From positions 1-6,819 of the forward strand of contig PMMB01000153.1 in NCBI GenBank assembly GCA_003165495.1: a DNA stretch of 6,819 nt. Direction: 5' to 3'. The notes under the pieces are model-generated. The model was not told where the DNA came from and ran no database searches. It saw only the letters and a list, made by a program, of their open reading frames with translations. The stretch is from Gammaproteobacteria bacterium. GTDB lineage: Bacteria > Pseudomonadota > Gammaproteobacteria > Steroidobacterales > Steroidobacteraceae. A program made the translations under genes and the position numbers. Each line of letters opens with the position of its first letter. Position 1 is the first letter of the stretch. This document shows, in pieces, positions 1-5,805 of the stretch.

Positions 1-668
1 ATGGCGTCCTGCATGAGCTGGTTCATGTGCTGCCGGGTCTCCTGCATCTGCTTGACCAGTTGCGCCCGGACATCCGGCAGCGAGCGTCCCGCGAACGCCT
101 CATTCAGATAATTGGCGGCGCGTCGCAACTCCTCCGTCGAGTAGTAGCGGTCGAGCTGGACCACCCGGTTCTGCACCTCGCGGTTGTTCATCACCATGAT
201 GGCGAGCGCGCGATTCTCCGACAGGGCGATGAATTCGATTTGCGACAGGGCGACGTAGTTGGGGTTCGGCAGCGTCACGAGGCCGGCCATGTGCGTGACG
301 CTCGACAGCATCTGCGACACGGTCTGGACCAGTGAGCGGCCATTGGCCGCATCCGAACTCAAGTGGCGCTGGATTTCCTCGATCTCCTCGTGATGCAAGG
401 GCTTGAGCTTGAGCAGGGTATCGACGAAGAAACGGTAGCCCTTGTCGGTGGGTATGCGCCCGGCCGATGTGTGCGGCGAGGCGACGAACCCCAGATCTTC
501 CAAGTCAGCCATGACGTTGCGAATGGTGGCTGACGAGAGGCTCAAACCCGAATCGCGCGACAAGGTTCGCGACCCGACGGGCTGTCCATCGCGAATGTAA
601 TTCTCGATCAGGGCTTTGAGCAGCAGTTGCGCCCGCTCGTTGAGCCCGTCCTCGGTACCTTCTGTCAT
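1..668 (-). CDS. hrcA: Heat-inducible transcription repressor HrcA (3' end missing)
   Basis: HrcA is the dimeric repressor that binds CIRCE operators in front of chaperone genes and is kept active by GroEL. About 222 residues are visible from ATG 668; the family is usually near 340-350, so the C-terminal third lies beyond the left edge. The N-terminus reads LNERAQLLLKALIENYIRDG, followed by the winged-helix DNA-binding region with GQPVGSRTL, SATIRNVMADLEDLGF and the family signature SPHTSAGRIPT, then GYRFFVDTLL. From about residue 100 the sequence enters the GAF-like dimerisation/sensing domain (LVTLPNPNYVALSQIEFI, then NREVQNRVVQLDRYYS). An in-frame ATG at 677 would add three residues; I prefer 668 because a weak GGA lies 4 nt upstream, but this is not decisive. 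The gene diverges from nadK, where E. coli has grpE, so grpE-dnaK-dnaJ may follow to the left (inference). Identity is secure. Confidence 0.95.
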   Translation of the reverse strand, partial: MTEGTEDGLNERAQLLLKALIENYIRDGQPVGSRTLSRDSGLSLSSATIRNVMADLEDLGFVASPHTSAGRIPTDKGYRFFVDTLLKLKPLHHEEIEEIQRHLSSDAANGRSLVQTVSQMLSSVTHMAGLVTLPNPNYVALSQIEFIALSENRALAIMVMNNREVQNRVVQLDRYYSTEELRRAANYLNEAFAGRSLPDVRAQLVKQMQETRQHMNQLMQDA

Positions 669-689
669 ACGGTCCATATAACATGTTTG

Positions 690-719
690 AAGCTACCTAG
701 CGTATCCGCCCGAAGTCAA
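690..719 (-). promoter_or_regulatory. Tentative hrcA promoter
   Basis: Reading the minus strand, TTGACT (719-714) resembles a -35 box. Eighteen bases later TAGCTT (695-690) is a poor -10 candidate. The -35 matches the consensus at five of six positions and the -10 at only three. I cannot match the sigma-32 consensus or a CIRCE inverted repeat here. Treat it as a guess about where hrcA transcription starts. Confidence 0.22.
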
Positions 720-784
720 GTCGAGCGATTCGGCCCAAAATCTTTCAGTTCCATCGCGTGACCGGCTCGCCGCGGTCATGCTAC

Positions 785-789
785 AAGGA
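785..789 (+). promoter_or_regulatory. Ribosome-binding site deciding the nadK start
   Basis: AAGGA lies 7 nt before ATG 797. This is the only good Shine-Dalgarno sequence nearby and it selects ATG 797 over the in-frame GTG at 758, which would add 13 unconserved residues and has no ribosome-binding site. Confidence 0.8.
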
Positions 790-796
790 ATCGCTT

Positions 797-1708
797 ATGT
801 CCCATTCGTTTCAATCCATCGCGCTGGTCGGCAATGCCAAAGATTTGCGCGTCGCCGAATGCATGCTGAGTCTCGCCGGTCACTTCTATTCAAAGGGCGT
901 ACGCGCCCTGGTCGATCCCGGCGTCGGTCTGGCCTTTCGGCCGGACAGCGTCGTGCCCTGCCCCGAACAAGCGTTCGCCACTCGAGCGGATCTCATCATC
1001 GCCATCGGCGGCGACGGCACTCTGTTGTACGCGGCGCGGCTGGTCGCTGGGCATTCGGTGCCGCTGCTCGGTATCAATCGCGGCCGGCTGGGATTTTTGA
1101 CCGACGTAAGCCCCAGTTCGATGCTGGAGGACGTGGACACCGTACTCGCCGGGCGCTACAGCGAGGATCGGCGCTCGCTGCTGGCCGCGCGCTTGGAAAA
1201 ACACGACGCCGAGGCGGTGAGCGCCCTCGCCTTGAACGACGTGGTGGTCAATAAATGGAAAACCGGCCGCACCATGGACTTCGAAACCTCGATCAACGGA
1301 CGTTTCGTCAATTCGCATGGCGGCGACGGCATGGTGATCGCCACGGCGACCGGCTCGACCGCCTATGCTCTGTCCTGCGGCGGTCCCATTGTCGAGCCCG
1401 ACCTCGACGTCTGGGTGATGGCCCCCATTTCCCCGCATACCTTGAGCGACCGTCCGATCGTGGTGCGGGCTGGCAGCAAGATCCAGTTGCGCATGTCGGA
1501 TCGCTTCGAATCCCGGGCCCAGGTGACCTGCGACGGCAGCGCAATCGGCGATCTCGAGCAGGGTGACAATCTGTATGTCGAGGGCGCCGACGCCCAAATC
1601 ACCCTGCTCCATCCCCCCGGTTATGACTACTACCGGCTGCTGCGCTCGAAGCTGCATTGGGGCCGCGGCGCGTACGGCGTTCTAAACGACACGCGAGATA
1701 CCGAGTAG
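797..1708 (+). CDS. nadK: NAD kinase (ATP-dependent)
   Basis: NadK phosphorylates NAD+ at the 2'-hydroxyl of the adenosine ribose to make NADP+ in the cytosol, the only de novo source of NADP(H). The 303-residue product is close to the E. coli enzyme (292). Motifs appear in order: IIAIGGDGTLLYAAR with GGDGT at 71-75 (Asp73 is the expected catalytic residue), GINRGRLGFL at 92-101, ALNDVVV at 145-151 (NE/D motif), GGDGM at 175-179, and TGSTAYALSCGGPIV at 185-199, which forms the NAD-binding fold. The usual ATPTGSTAY reads ATATGSTAY here, with Ala at 184 where Pro is common. Start ATG 797 is chosen for its AAGGA Shine-Dalgarno. recN follows after 6 bp, so the two are probably cotranscribed, as is common in gammaproteobacteria. 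No clear promoter is visible upstream. Confidence 0.96.
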   Translation: MSHSFQSIALVGNAKDLRVAECMLSLAGHFYSKGVRALVDPGVGLAFRPDSVVPCPEQAFATRADLIIAIGGDGTLLYAARLVAGHSVPLLGINRGRLGFLTDVSPSSMLEDVDTVLAGRYSEDRRSLLAARLEKHDAEAVSALALNDVVVNKWKTGRTMDFETSINGRFVNSHGGDGMVIATATGSTAYALSCGGPIVEPDLDVWVMAPISPHTLSDRPIVVRAGSKIQLRMSDRFESRAQVTCDGSAIGDLEQGDNLYVEGADAQITLLHPPGYDYYRLLRSKLHWGRGAYGVLNDTRDTE

Positions 1709-1714
1709 GTCTGC

Positions 1715-3427
1715 ATGCTCACCCACCTTCAGCTGCGCGATCTGGTTCTCGTCGATCAAGCCGAGCTCGAGCTCAAATCCGGCCTCACGGCCCTCACGGG
1801 CGAGACCGGTGCCGGTAAATCCATCGTCGTCGATGCCCTTCTGCTCATCGCCGGCGGCCGCGCCGGAGGCGACGTCGTGCGCCAGGGCGCGGAACGCGCC
1901 GAAGTGGCGGCGAGTTTTGCGGCGCTTCCGGCGACCGCGAAAGCCTGGCTCGACGCGCAGGCGATCGAATATGACGGCGACCTCGTAGTGCGGCGAGTGA
2001 TCGGCGCGGACGGCCGTTCACGCGCCTATGTGAACGGCCAAGTGGTGCCGATACAAGCATTGCGCGAACTGGCAGAGTTCCTCATCGAAATCCACGGCCA
2101 ACAAGAATTCCAGCGTCTGGTGAATCGCGGCGCCCAGCGCGAGATGCTGGACGAACACCTGTCGGATCCGGCATTGCTCGGCGTCGTTTCCGAACTCTAC
2201 GAGCGCTACCGCGCGTGCCGCCGCGACTTCGATTCGCTCACGTCCGCCGCCGAGAATCGCGACTCGCGACTCGATTTATTGCGTTATGAACTCGCCGAAC
2301 TCAAGGCCGAGGTCACTACGGTGGCCGCCATCGAAGAACTCTTCGTCGACGTCAAGCGCGTGGCCGGCCGCGGCCGATTGGCGGCAGCGGCTCGAACCGC
2401 CTTGACCGCCGCGTACGAATCGGACGGCGACAGCGCTCATGATTTATTGGGCAGAGCTCACGCGGCGTTGCGCAATGTCGGAGACGCCGACCCGCAGCTC
2501 GCCCCTATGGTGAAGCTGTTGGCGGAGGCCATGATCAACACCCACGAGGCCGCGGAAATGCTGCGCCGCTACCTGGACGCTCTCGACATCGATCCCGCGC
2601 GCCAGGAAGAGATCGAGCGCCATGCCGCCGCGCTCGAGGCCCTGGGACGAAAGCACCGCGTACGGGTTTTGGACCTTCCCGCGCAGTTGTTGCGCACCGA
2701 AATGGAATTGACCACGCTCGACAACGCGCAGCTCAGCTTAAGCAAGCTCGAACTTGAGCTGAGCGCGCTGAACCGCGACTACCGCGCCGCCGCACAGCGC
2801 CTGACGGAGGCGCGCAAGGCCGCCGCCGACCACTTAGGGTCCCACATCACTCGGCTCATGCAGGCGCTCGGCATGGCGGGTGGTCGTTTTGCGGTCAGTA
2901 TCGCGCCGAGTGACACGGAATTCGGCGCCAAGGGCAGCGATGACATCGAATTCTTGGTAAGCGCGAATCCCGGACAAGCGCCCAAAAGCCTCGCCAAGGT
3001 CGCCTCCGGCGGCGAACTATCGCGCATCAGTCTCGCAGTGCAGGTGGCGGCGGCCGCGAAGACCTCCGCACTGTGCATGGTGTTCGACGAGGTCGATGCC
3101 GGCATCGGCGGCGCGGTGGCTGAAATCGTCGGGCGACAATTGCGCGACTTGGGCGAACGCGCCCAGGTGTTGTGCGTGACTCATCTGGCGCAAGTCGCGT
3201 CGCAGGCGCACAGCCAGTTTCGGGTCACCAAGCTCTCCGACGGCAAAATCACGCGTACGGCGGTGAAGACCTTAGGTCCGCTCGAGCGCGTCGACGAAAT
3301 TGCGCGCATGTTGGGCGGCATCGACATCAGCGAGCAGGCGCGTGCCCATGCGCGCGAGATGCTGGCGCGCGCCGCGCCCGCGGCGGACCATCTTAAGAAA
3401 AAACGCGCGCCCTCGGCGCGACAGTGA
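1715..3427 (+). CDS. recN: DNA repair protein RecN
   Basis: RecN is an SMC-like ATPase recruited to double-strand breaks, where it supports RecA-dependent recombinational repair. The 570-residue protein is near the E. coli length (553) and has the expected split ATPase. Walker A GETGAGKS is at 29-36, followed by the RecN-typical IHGQQEFQRLV near 126-136. The central part, about residues 160-390, is rich in Glu, Leu, Ala and Arg and consistent with coiled coil. The ABC signature ASGGELSR is near 430, Walker B CMVFDEVDAGIGG near 452-464 and the H-loop CVTHLAQVASQA near 486. ATG 1715 has a weak TAGGT upstream that overlaps the nadK stop region, suggesting coupling to nadK. E. coli recN is strongly SOS-induced, but I see no CTGT-N8-ACAG LexA box before this gene. 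The stop lies 8 bp from the convergent fur stop. Confidence 0.97.
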   Translation: MLTHLQLRDLVLVDQAELELKSGLTALTGETGAGKSIVVDALLLIAGGRAGGDVVRQGAERAEVAASFAALPATAKAWLDAQAIEYDGDLVVRRVIGADGRSRAYVNGQVVPIQALRELAEFLIEIHGQQEFQRLVNRGAQREMLDEHLSDPALLGVVSELYERYRACRRDFDSLTSAAENRDSRLDLLRYELAELKAEVTTVAAIEELFVDVKRVAGRGRLAAAARTALTAAYESDGDSAHDLLGRAHAALRNVGDADPQLAPMVKLLAEAMINTHEAAEMLRRYLDALDIDPARQEEIERHAAALEALGRKHRVRVLDLPAQLLRTEMELTTLDNAQLSLSKLELELSALNRDYRAAAQRLTEARKAAADHLGSHITRLMQALGMAGGRFAVSIAPSDTEFGAKGSDDIEFLVSANPGQAPKSLAKVASGGELSRISLAVQVAAAAKTSALCMVFDEVDAGIGGAVAEIVGRQLRDLGERAQVLCVTHLAQVASQAHSQFRVTKLSDGKITRTAVKTLGPLERVDEIARMLGGIDISEQARAHAREMLARAAPAADHLKKKRAPSARQ

Positions 3428-3435
3428 CGGCGCCG

Positions 3436-3897
3436 CTACTTGACGCGTTTTTGAGTGGGACAGTTGGGCTTGCGGCAATGCCCATACAGAATCAACGCGT
3501 GATCGCTGATCTCGAACCCTAGGCGCTTCGCCACCGCGTGCTGGCGCTCTTCGATCCCGCCGTCCATGAACTCTTCGACGCGACCGCAGTCGACACACAC
3601 GATGTGATCGTGATGCCCGCCTTGATTGAGCTCGAACACTGCCATGCCGCCTTCGAAATGATGGCGCGTGACGAGGCCGGCCGCCTCGAACTGGGTCAGT
3701 ACGCGGTACACGGTGGCGAGGCCGATGTCTTCGTTGGACACCAGCAGCTTTTTGTAGATGTCCTCAGCGCTCATGTGGCGCGCCGACCCGTCCGCCAGAA
3801 TGTCGAGGATTTTCAGCCGCGGCAGCGTAACCTTGAGGCCTGCATTGCGCAGGTCGTTGCTTTCGCTGGTCGAGTCAGGTTTGAGGCGCTGCGGCAT
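3436..3897 (-). CDS. fur: Ferric uptake regulator Fur
   Basis: Fur is the Fe2+-sensing dimeric repressor of iron acquisition genes. The 153-residue product closely matches the E. coli protein (148). GLKVTLPRLKILDIL begins the winged helix, and the recognition region DIGLATVYRVLTQFEAAGLVTRH spans about 57-79. Metal ligands can be matched by alignment to E. coli Fur: His41, Glu89, HHDH at 95-98, Glu116 and His133. The structural-zinc cysteines are Cys101 and Cys104 (CVDC) plus Cys141 and Cys146 (CRKPNC). The tail after Cys146 is short and lacks the His-rich end of the E. coli protein. ATG 3897 is used; a GGA lies about 9 nt upstream. fur diverges from bamE, an arrangement known from Pseudomonas (fur/omlA). 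The intergenic DNA contains a partial Fur-box-like sequence, so autoregulation is possible. Confidence 0.97.
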   Translation of the reverse strand: MPQRLKPDSTSESNDLRNAGLKVTLPRLKILDILADGSARHMSAEDIYKKLLVSNEDIGLATVYRVLTQFEAAGLVTRHHFEGGMAVFELNQGGHHDHIVCVDCGRVEEFMDGGIEERQHAVAKRLGFEISDHALILYGHCRKPNCPTQKRVK

Positions 3898-3925
3898 GCT
3901 GTGCCATCCGGTATGATACAGGTCC

Positions 3926-3942
3926 GATTATCAATCATTTAA
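3926..3942. promoter_or_regulatory. Possible partial Fur box in the fur/bamE divergent region
   Basis: On the minus strand the element contains TGATTGATAATC; the TGATAAT part is an exact half-site of the TGATAATnATTATCA Fur-box model. The opposite half-site is degenerate. The site lies between the two divergent start codons, where it could affect either gene. On the minus strand TTAAAT (3942-3937), 18 nt, TATCAT (3918-3913) is a plausible fur -35/-10 pair overlapping the element. Function is inferred. Confidence 0.3.
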
Positions 3943-3960
3943 CGGCTGCGCACCACTTTG

Positions 3961-4329
3961 ATGAATATACTGCAACGGGTTCTTTTGGGAATGGCCTTGG
4001 GCGCGCTGGCGTCGGGATGCGTCTACCGCATCAACATTCAACAGGGTAATTTCTTGGACCAAGCGACGGTCGAACAGGTCAAAGCCGGCATGACGCGCAG
4101 CCAGGTTCGCTACTTGCTGGGCACGCCGATGGTCGCCGACAGCTTCAACAAGGAGCGCTGGGATTACATCTACTACCTGAAGAAGGGCCGCAGTAGTCAC
4201 GTCGACTCGCGGCGCGTCACGGTCTATTTCGACGGCGACAAGGTCGCGAAGCTCGATAAACCGACGGCCGCCGAGGCGGCGGCGCAGGACGCTTCCGCGG
4301 CGAAAATCAAGAACGGCCGCATTTATTAG
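3961..4329 (+). CDS. bamE: Outer membrane protein assembly factor BamE (SmpA/OmlA lipoprotein)
   Basis: BamE is a small periplasm-facing lipoprotein of the BAM complex, which inserts beta-barrel proteins into the outer membrane. The 122-residue precursor (E. coli 113) starts with a short basic, hydrophobic signal peptide ending in LASGC. Cleavage before Cys20 and lipidation by the Lol route are expected, and the -4 Leu/-1 Gly pattern resembles E. coli BamE. The SmpA/OmlA fold follows: VEQVKAGMTRSQVRYLLGTPMVAD at about 38-61 and WDYIYYLKKG at about 67-76, then the strand RRVTVYFDGDKVAKLD. The C-terminus is a low-complexity Ala-rich tail. ATG 3961 is chosen; a TTG immediately before it (3958) could also be read as a start but adds one residue only. 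No good Shine-Dalgarno is visible. It diverges from fur and converges on rnfH. Confidence 0.95.
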   Translation: MNILQRVLLGMALGALASGCVYRINIQQGNFLDQATVEQVKAGMTRSQVRYLLGTPMVADSFNKERWDYIYYLKKGRSSHVDSRRVTVYFDGDKVAKLDKPTAAEAAAQDASAAKIKNGRIY

Positions 4330-4369
4330 GCGACGCGCCGGGTTCAACGGGATCGAGGCGGCGCCGTGC

Positions 4370-4666
4370 TTAGGGCTTTGTGCGGGCCTGCTTGGCGCGT
4401 GCGCGGCGCGCGACTTTGGGATCCGCGGCGAGCGGCCGGTAGATCTCGATGCGATCGCCTTGCTGTAGAGCGTGATCCGGCCGAGTCGGTCTGCCGAAGA
4501 TACCGAGCGCTGAATTCGCCAGATCCACACCGGTGAAATCAGGGTCGAAAGCGGCCAGCCGCAAGGCGTCCGCCACGCAGGAACCGGACGGGAGGCTCAA
4601 GGCCTTGACGACGGCGCGCTGCGGCTCGGCATAGGCGATCTCGATCTGCAGCGGCGCGTCGTTCAC
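4370..4666 (-). CDS. rnfH: RnfH-family ubiquitin-like protein (RatB, UPF0125)
   Basis: This small protein of 98 residues belongs to the RnfH/RatB family (UPF0125), which has a ubiquitin-like beta-grasp fold of unsettled function. Visible family marks are IEIAYAEPQ near the N-terminus, the central DLANSALGIFGRP, and GDRIEIYRPLAADPKVARRARA near the C-terminus, a very close match to the E. coli protein. It starts with GTG 4666. An AGGA Shine-Dalgarno overlaps the ratA stop codon and lies 4 nt upstream of the GTG; only 6 nt separate the genes, so translation is probably coupled to ratA. The names rnfH and ratB both appear in the literature. There is no rnf electron-transport cluster here, and the proposed antitoxin role for the E. 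coli homologue is not established, so I make no functional claim beyond partnership with ratA. Confidence 0.92.
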   Translation of the reverse strand: MNDAPLQIEIAYAEPQRAVVKALSLPSGSCVADALRLAAFDPDFTGVDLANSALGIFGRPTRPDHALQQGDRIEIYRPLAADPKVARRARAKQARTKP

Positions 4667-4672
4667 TCGTTC

Positions 4673-5125
4673 CTAACCTGGTATACCGCTGCCGGCCGGA
4701 TACATCGCCTGCGCGCGCAGCACGAAGGCATCGATGATGGTGCCGCACAGCGCCTCGAACACGGCGTTGAAAGCGGTCGCGGTCAAGCGGTTCTTGAACT
4801 CGAATTCGACCCGAAAGTGCACCCGCGAGCCGCGCGTGCCTATCGCTTCGAAGCGCCATTCACCGATCAAATCGCGGAACGGCCCGTGCAGCAGCTGCAT
4901 GTGGATCTGCGCATCTTGCACCAGGGTATTGCGCGTCGTGAATTCGGTCCGCAGCACGCCGCGCGCCACTTTGAGAGCCGCAATGCGTTCGCCGGCGGAC
5001 ACATCCTCCACGCGAGCGCCGACGCACCAGGGCAGGAATTCGGGATAGCGAGCGACATCATTCACCAGGGCGAACATTTGCGCGGCCGTATAGGTCACCA
5101 GAGCGCTGCGCTCGACTACCTGCAT
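4673..5125 (-). CDS. ratA: RatA, START/Coq10-like (polyketide cyclase-type) protein
   Basis: The 150-residue product has a single START-like lipid/ligand-binding fold, the same family as mitochondrial Coq10. It opens with VVERSALVTYTAAQMFALVNDVARYPEFLPWCVGA, the family hallmark, and continues with VARGVLRTEFTTRNTL, LLHGPFRDLIGEWRFEAI, and a C-terminal helix region FNAVFEALCGTIIDAFVLRAQ. In E. coli the homologue RatA (YfjG) was reported to bind the 50S subunit and block 70S formation; the Coq10 link instead suggests ubiquinone handling. The sequence cannot decide between them. ATG 5125 is selected because GGGGAG lies 5 nt upstream; a longer in-frame extension to 5317 would overlap smpB and encode an unconserved Arg-rich leader. 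It is followed by the coupled rnfH gene and diverges from smpB. Confidence 0.93.
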   Translation of the reverse strand: MQVVERSALVTYTAAQMFALVNDVARYPEFLPWCVGARVEDVSAGERIAALKVARGVLRTEFTTRNTLVQDAQIHMQLLHGPFRDLIGEWRFEAIGTRGSRVHFRVEFEFKNRLTATAFNAVFEALCGTIIDAFVLRAQAMYPAGSGIPG

Positions 5126-5130
5126 TTGTA

Positions 5131-5136
5131 CTCCCC
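5131..5136 (-). promoter_or_regulatory. Strong ribosome-binding site of ratA
   Basis: Read on the minus strand this is GGGGAG, 5 nt before ATG 5125. It is one of the strongest Shine-Dalgarno sequences in the window and fixes the ratA start. It directly abuts the inverted repeat at 5137-5151. Confidence 0.8.
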
Positions 5137-5151
5137 GGCGGCGTCGCCGCC
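5137..5151 (-). repeat. GC hairpin immediately upstream of the ratA ribosome-binding site
   Basis: A perfect inverted repeat, GGCGGC / GCCGCC with a 3-nt loop, would form a six-pair all-GC hairpin in the ratA leader RNA. It ends exactly where the Shine-Dalgarno begins. It could modulate ribosome access, but a short GC palindrome can arise by chance in GC-rich DNA. Confidence 0.45.
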
Positions 5152-5227
5152 TCCGCGGATTCTCCGGCAAAAGCGCGGGCGCCGCCACCGGCGAATCGGT
5201 AGACTTGCCATGCGCTCCGCGCAACTG

Positions 5228-5259
5228 TTGACGGGGCCGAAGCGGCCCCGTCCGATAAT
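5228..5259 (+). promoter_or_regulatory. Candidate smpB promoter with long spacer
   Basis: TTGACG (5228-5233) matches the -35 consensus at five of six positions and GATAAT (5254-5259) the -10 at five of six. The spacer is 20 bp rather than the usual 17, which would make the promoter weak without help. Transcription would start near 5266, giving smpB a leader of only about 8 nt. The spacer is almost filled by the inverted repeat at 5231-5251. Confidence 0.45.
5231..5251. repeat. Perfect 9-bp inverted repeat in the ratA/smpB divergent region
   Basis: ACGGGGCCG, loop AAG, CGGCCCCGT: nine uninterrupted base pairs around a 3-nt loop. There is no T tract after it on either strand, so a rho-independent terminator is unlikely. 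It lies between the candidate -35 and -10 boxes of smpB, which suggests an operator or a DNA/RNA structural element. Confidence 0.75.
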
Positions 5260-5273
5260 TGTCGTGAACCAAC

Positions 5274-5744
5274 ATGAAAACTCCCGATAAATTGCCGCCG
5301 ATCGCCGTCAATCGCAAAGCACGCTTCGATTACTTCATCGAGGAGCGCTTCGAGGCCGGCATCTCCCTCATGGGTTGGGAAGTCAAAAGCATGCGCGCCG
5401 GCAAGGCGCAGATCGCCGAAGCTTACGTCTACTTGAAGAGCGGCGAAGCATTTCTCTTCGGCGCCCACATCAACGCGCTGAATTCGGCATCGACTCACGT
5501 CGATACCGACCCCACGCGCACGCGGAAGCTTTTGCTCAACAGGCGCCAGCTCGATCACATGGTCGGGGCGGTCGAGCGGCGCGGGTACACCATCGTGCCG
5601 CTGGAACTGTATTGGAAGGAAGGCCGCGCCAAGCTCGAGATTGGCCTCGCCAAGGGCAAGAAGCAGCACGACAAGCGGGCCAACGAGAAAGATCGCGACT
5701 GGCAACGCGACAAAGGCCGGATCATGAAGGCCAGCCGGCGATGA
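5274..5744 (+). CDS. smpB: SsrA-binding protein SmpB
   Basis: SmpB binds tmRNA and delivers it to ribosomes stalled on broken or stop-less mRNAs, its C-terminal tail probing the empty mRNA channel. The 156-residue product has the expected family length. A beta-barrel (OB-like) core opens with VNRKARFDYFIEERFEAGISL and carries GWEVKS at 34-39 and RAGKAQ at 41-46, then AYVYLKSGEAFLFGAHI and TRKLLLNRRQL near 83-93. The basic C-terminal tail holds GKKQHDKR at 128-135 and RDWQRDKGRIMK at 141-152, the segment that becomes helical in the ribosome. ATG 5274 is certain to be the first usable start, because an in-frame TGA lies at 5265-5267; no Shine-Dalgarno precedes it. ssrA follows 61 bp downstream on the same strand, so both parts of the rescue system are adjacent. 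Confidence 0.97.
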   Translation: MKTPDKLPPIAVNRKARFDYFIEERFEAGISLMGWEVKSMRAGKAQIAEAYVYLKSGEAFLFGAHINALNSASTHVDTDPTRTRKLLLNRRQLDHMVGAVERRGYTIVPLELYWKEGRAKLEIGLAKGKKQHDKRANEKDRDWQRDKGRIMKASRR

Positions 5745-5764
5745 TGCCGCCCCGCCAGGGTCAT

Positions 5765-5793
5765 TTGGTTCGCGGGCCCAGAGCGCGTAAACT
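5765..5793 (+). promoter_or_regulatory. Likely ssrA promoter
   Basis: TTGGTT (5765-5770) and TAAACT (5788-5793) are separated by exactly 17 bp. Neither box is perfect, but transcription would begin near 5800, leaving a leader of about 6 nt to be removed by RNase P before the mature 5' end at 5806. That agrees with how tmRNA precursors are processed. Confidence 0.5.
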
Positions 5794-5805
5794 GACGCCT
5801 CGATT

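Noticed and set aside
758..796. GTG-initiated N-terminal extension of nadK
   Set aside because: It adds 13 residues with no family similarity and no Shine-Dalgarno; ATG 797 has a clear AAGGA at good spacing.
660..796. LexA (SOS) box for nadK-recN
   Set aside because: A CTGT is present at 662-665 as part of the hrcA start region, but no ACAG lies at the required distance.
890..1657. 255-residue open frame on the minus strand inside nadK
   Set aside because: High-GC antisense shadow of a well-supported gene; no recognisable motif and no ribosome-binding site.
3931..4530. 199-residue minus-strand frame across bamE
   Set aside because: Arg-rich composition typical of a shadow frame; it is antisense to bamE and overlaps rnfH in another frame.
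5231..5251. Rho-independent terminator
   Set aside because: The stem is strong, but no T run follows on either strand and it sits upstream of, not after, the flanking genes.
5126..5317. Longer ratA start giving an Arg-rich 64-residue leader
   Set aside because: It would overlap smpB coding sequence, the leader has no family similarity, and the strong GGGGAG sits in front of ATG 5125.
5058..5705. 215-residue minus-strand open frame across smpB
   Set aside because: It lies antisense to SmpB, whose sequence is unmistakable, and shows no family features.
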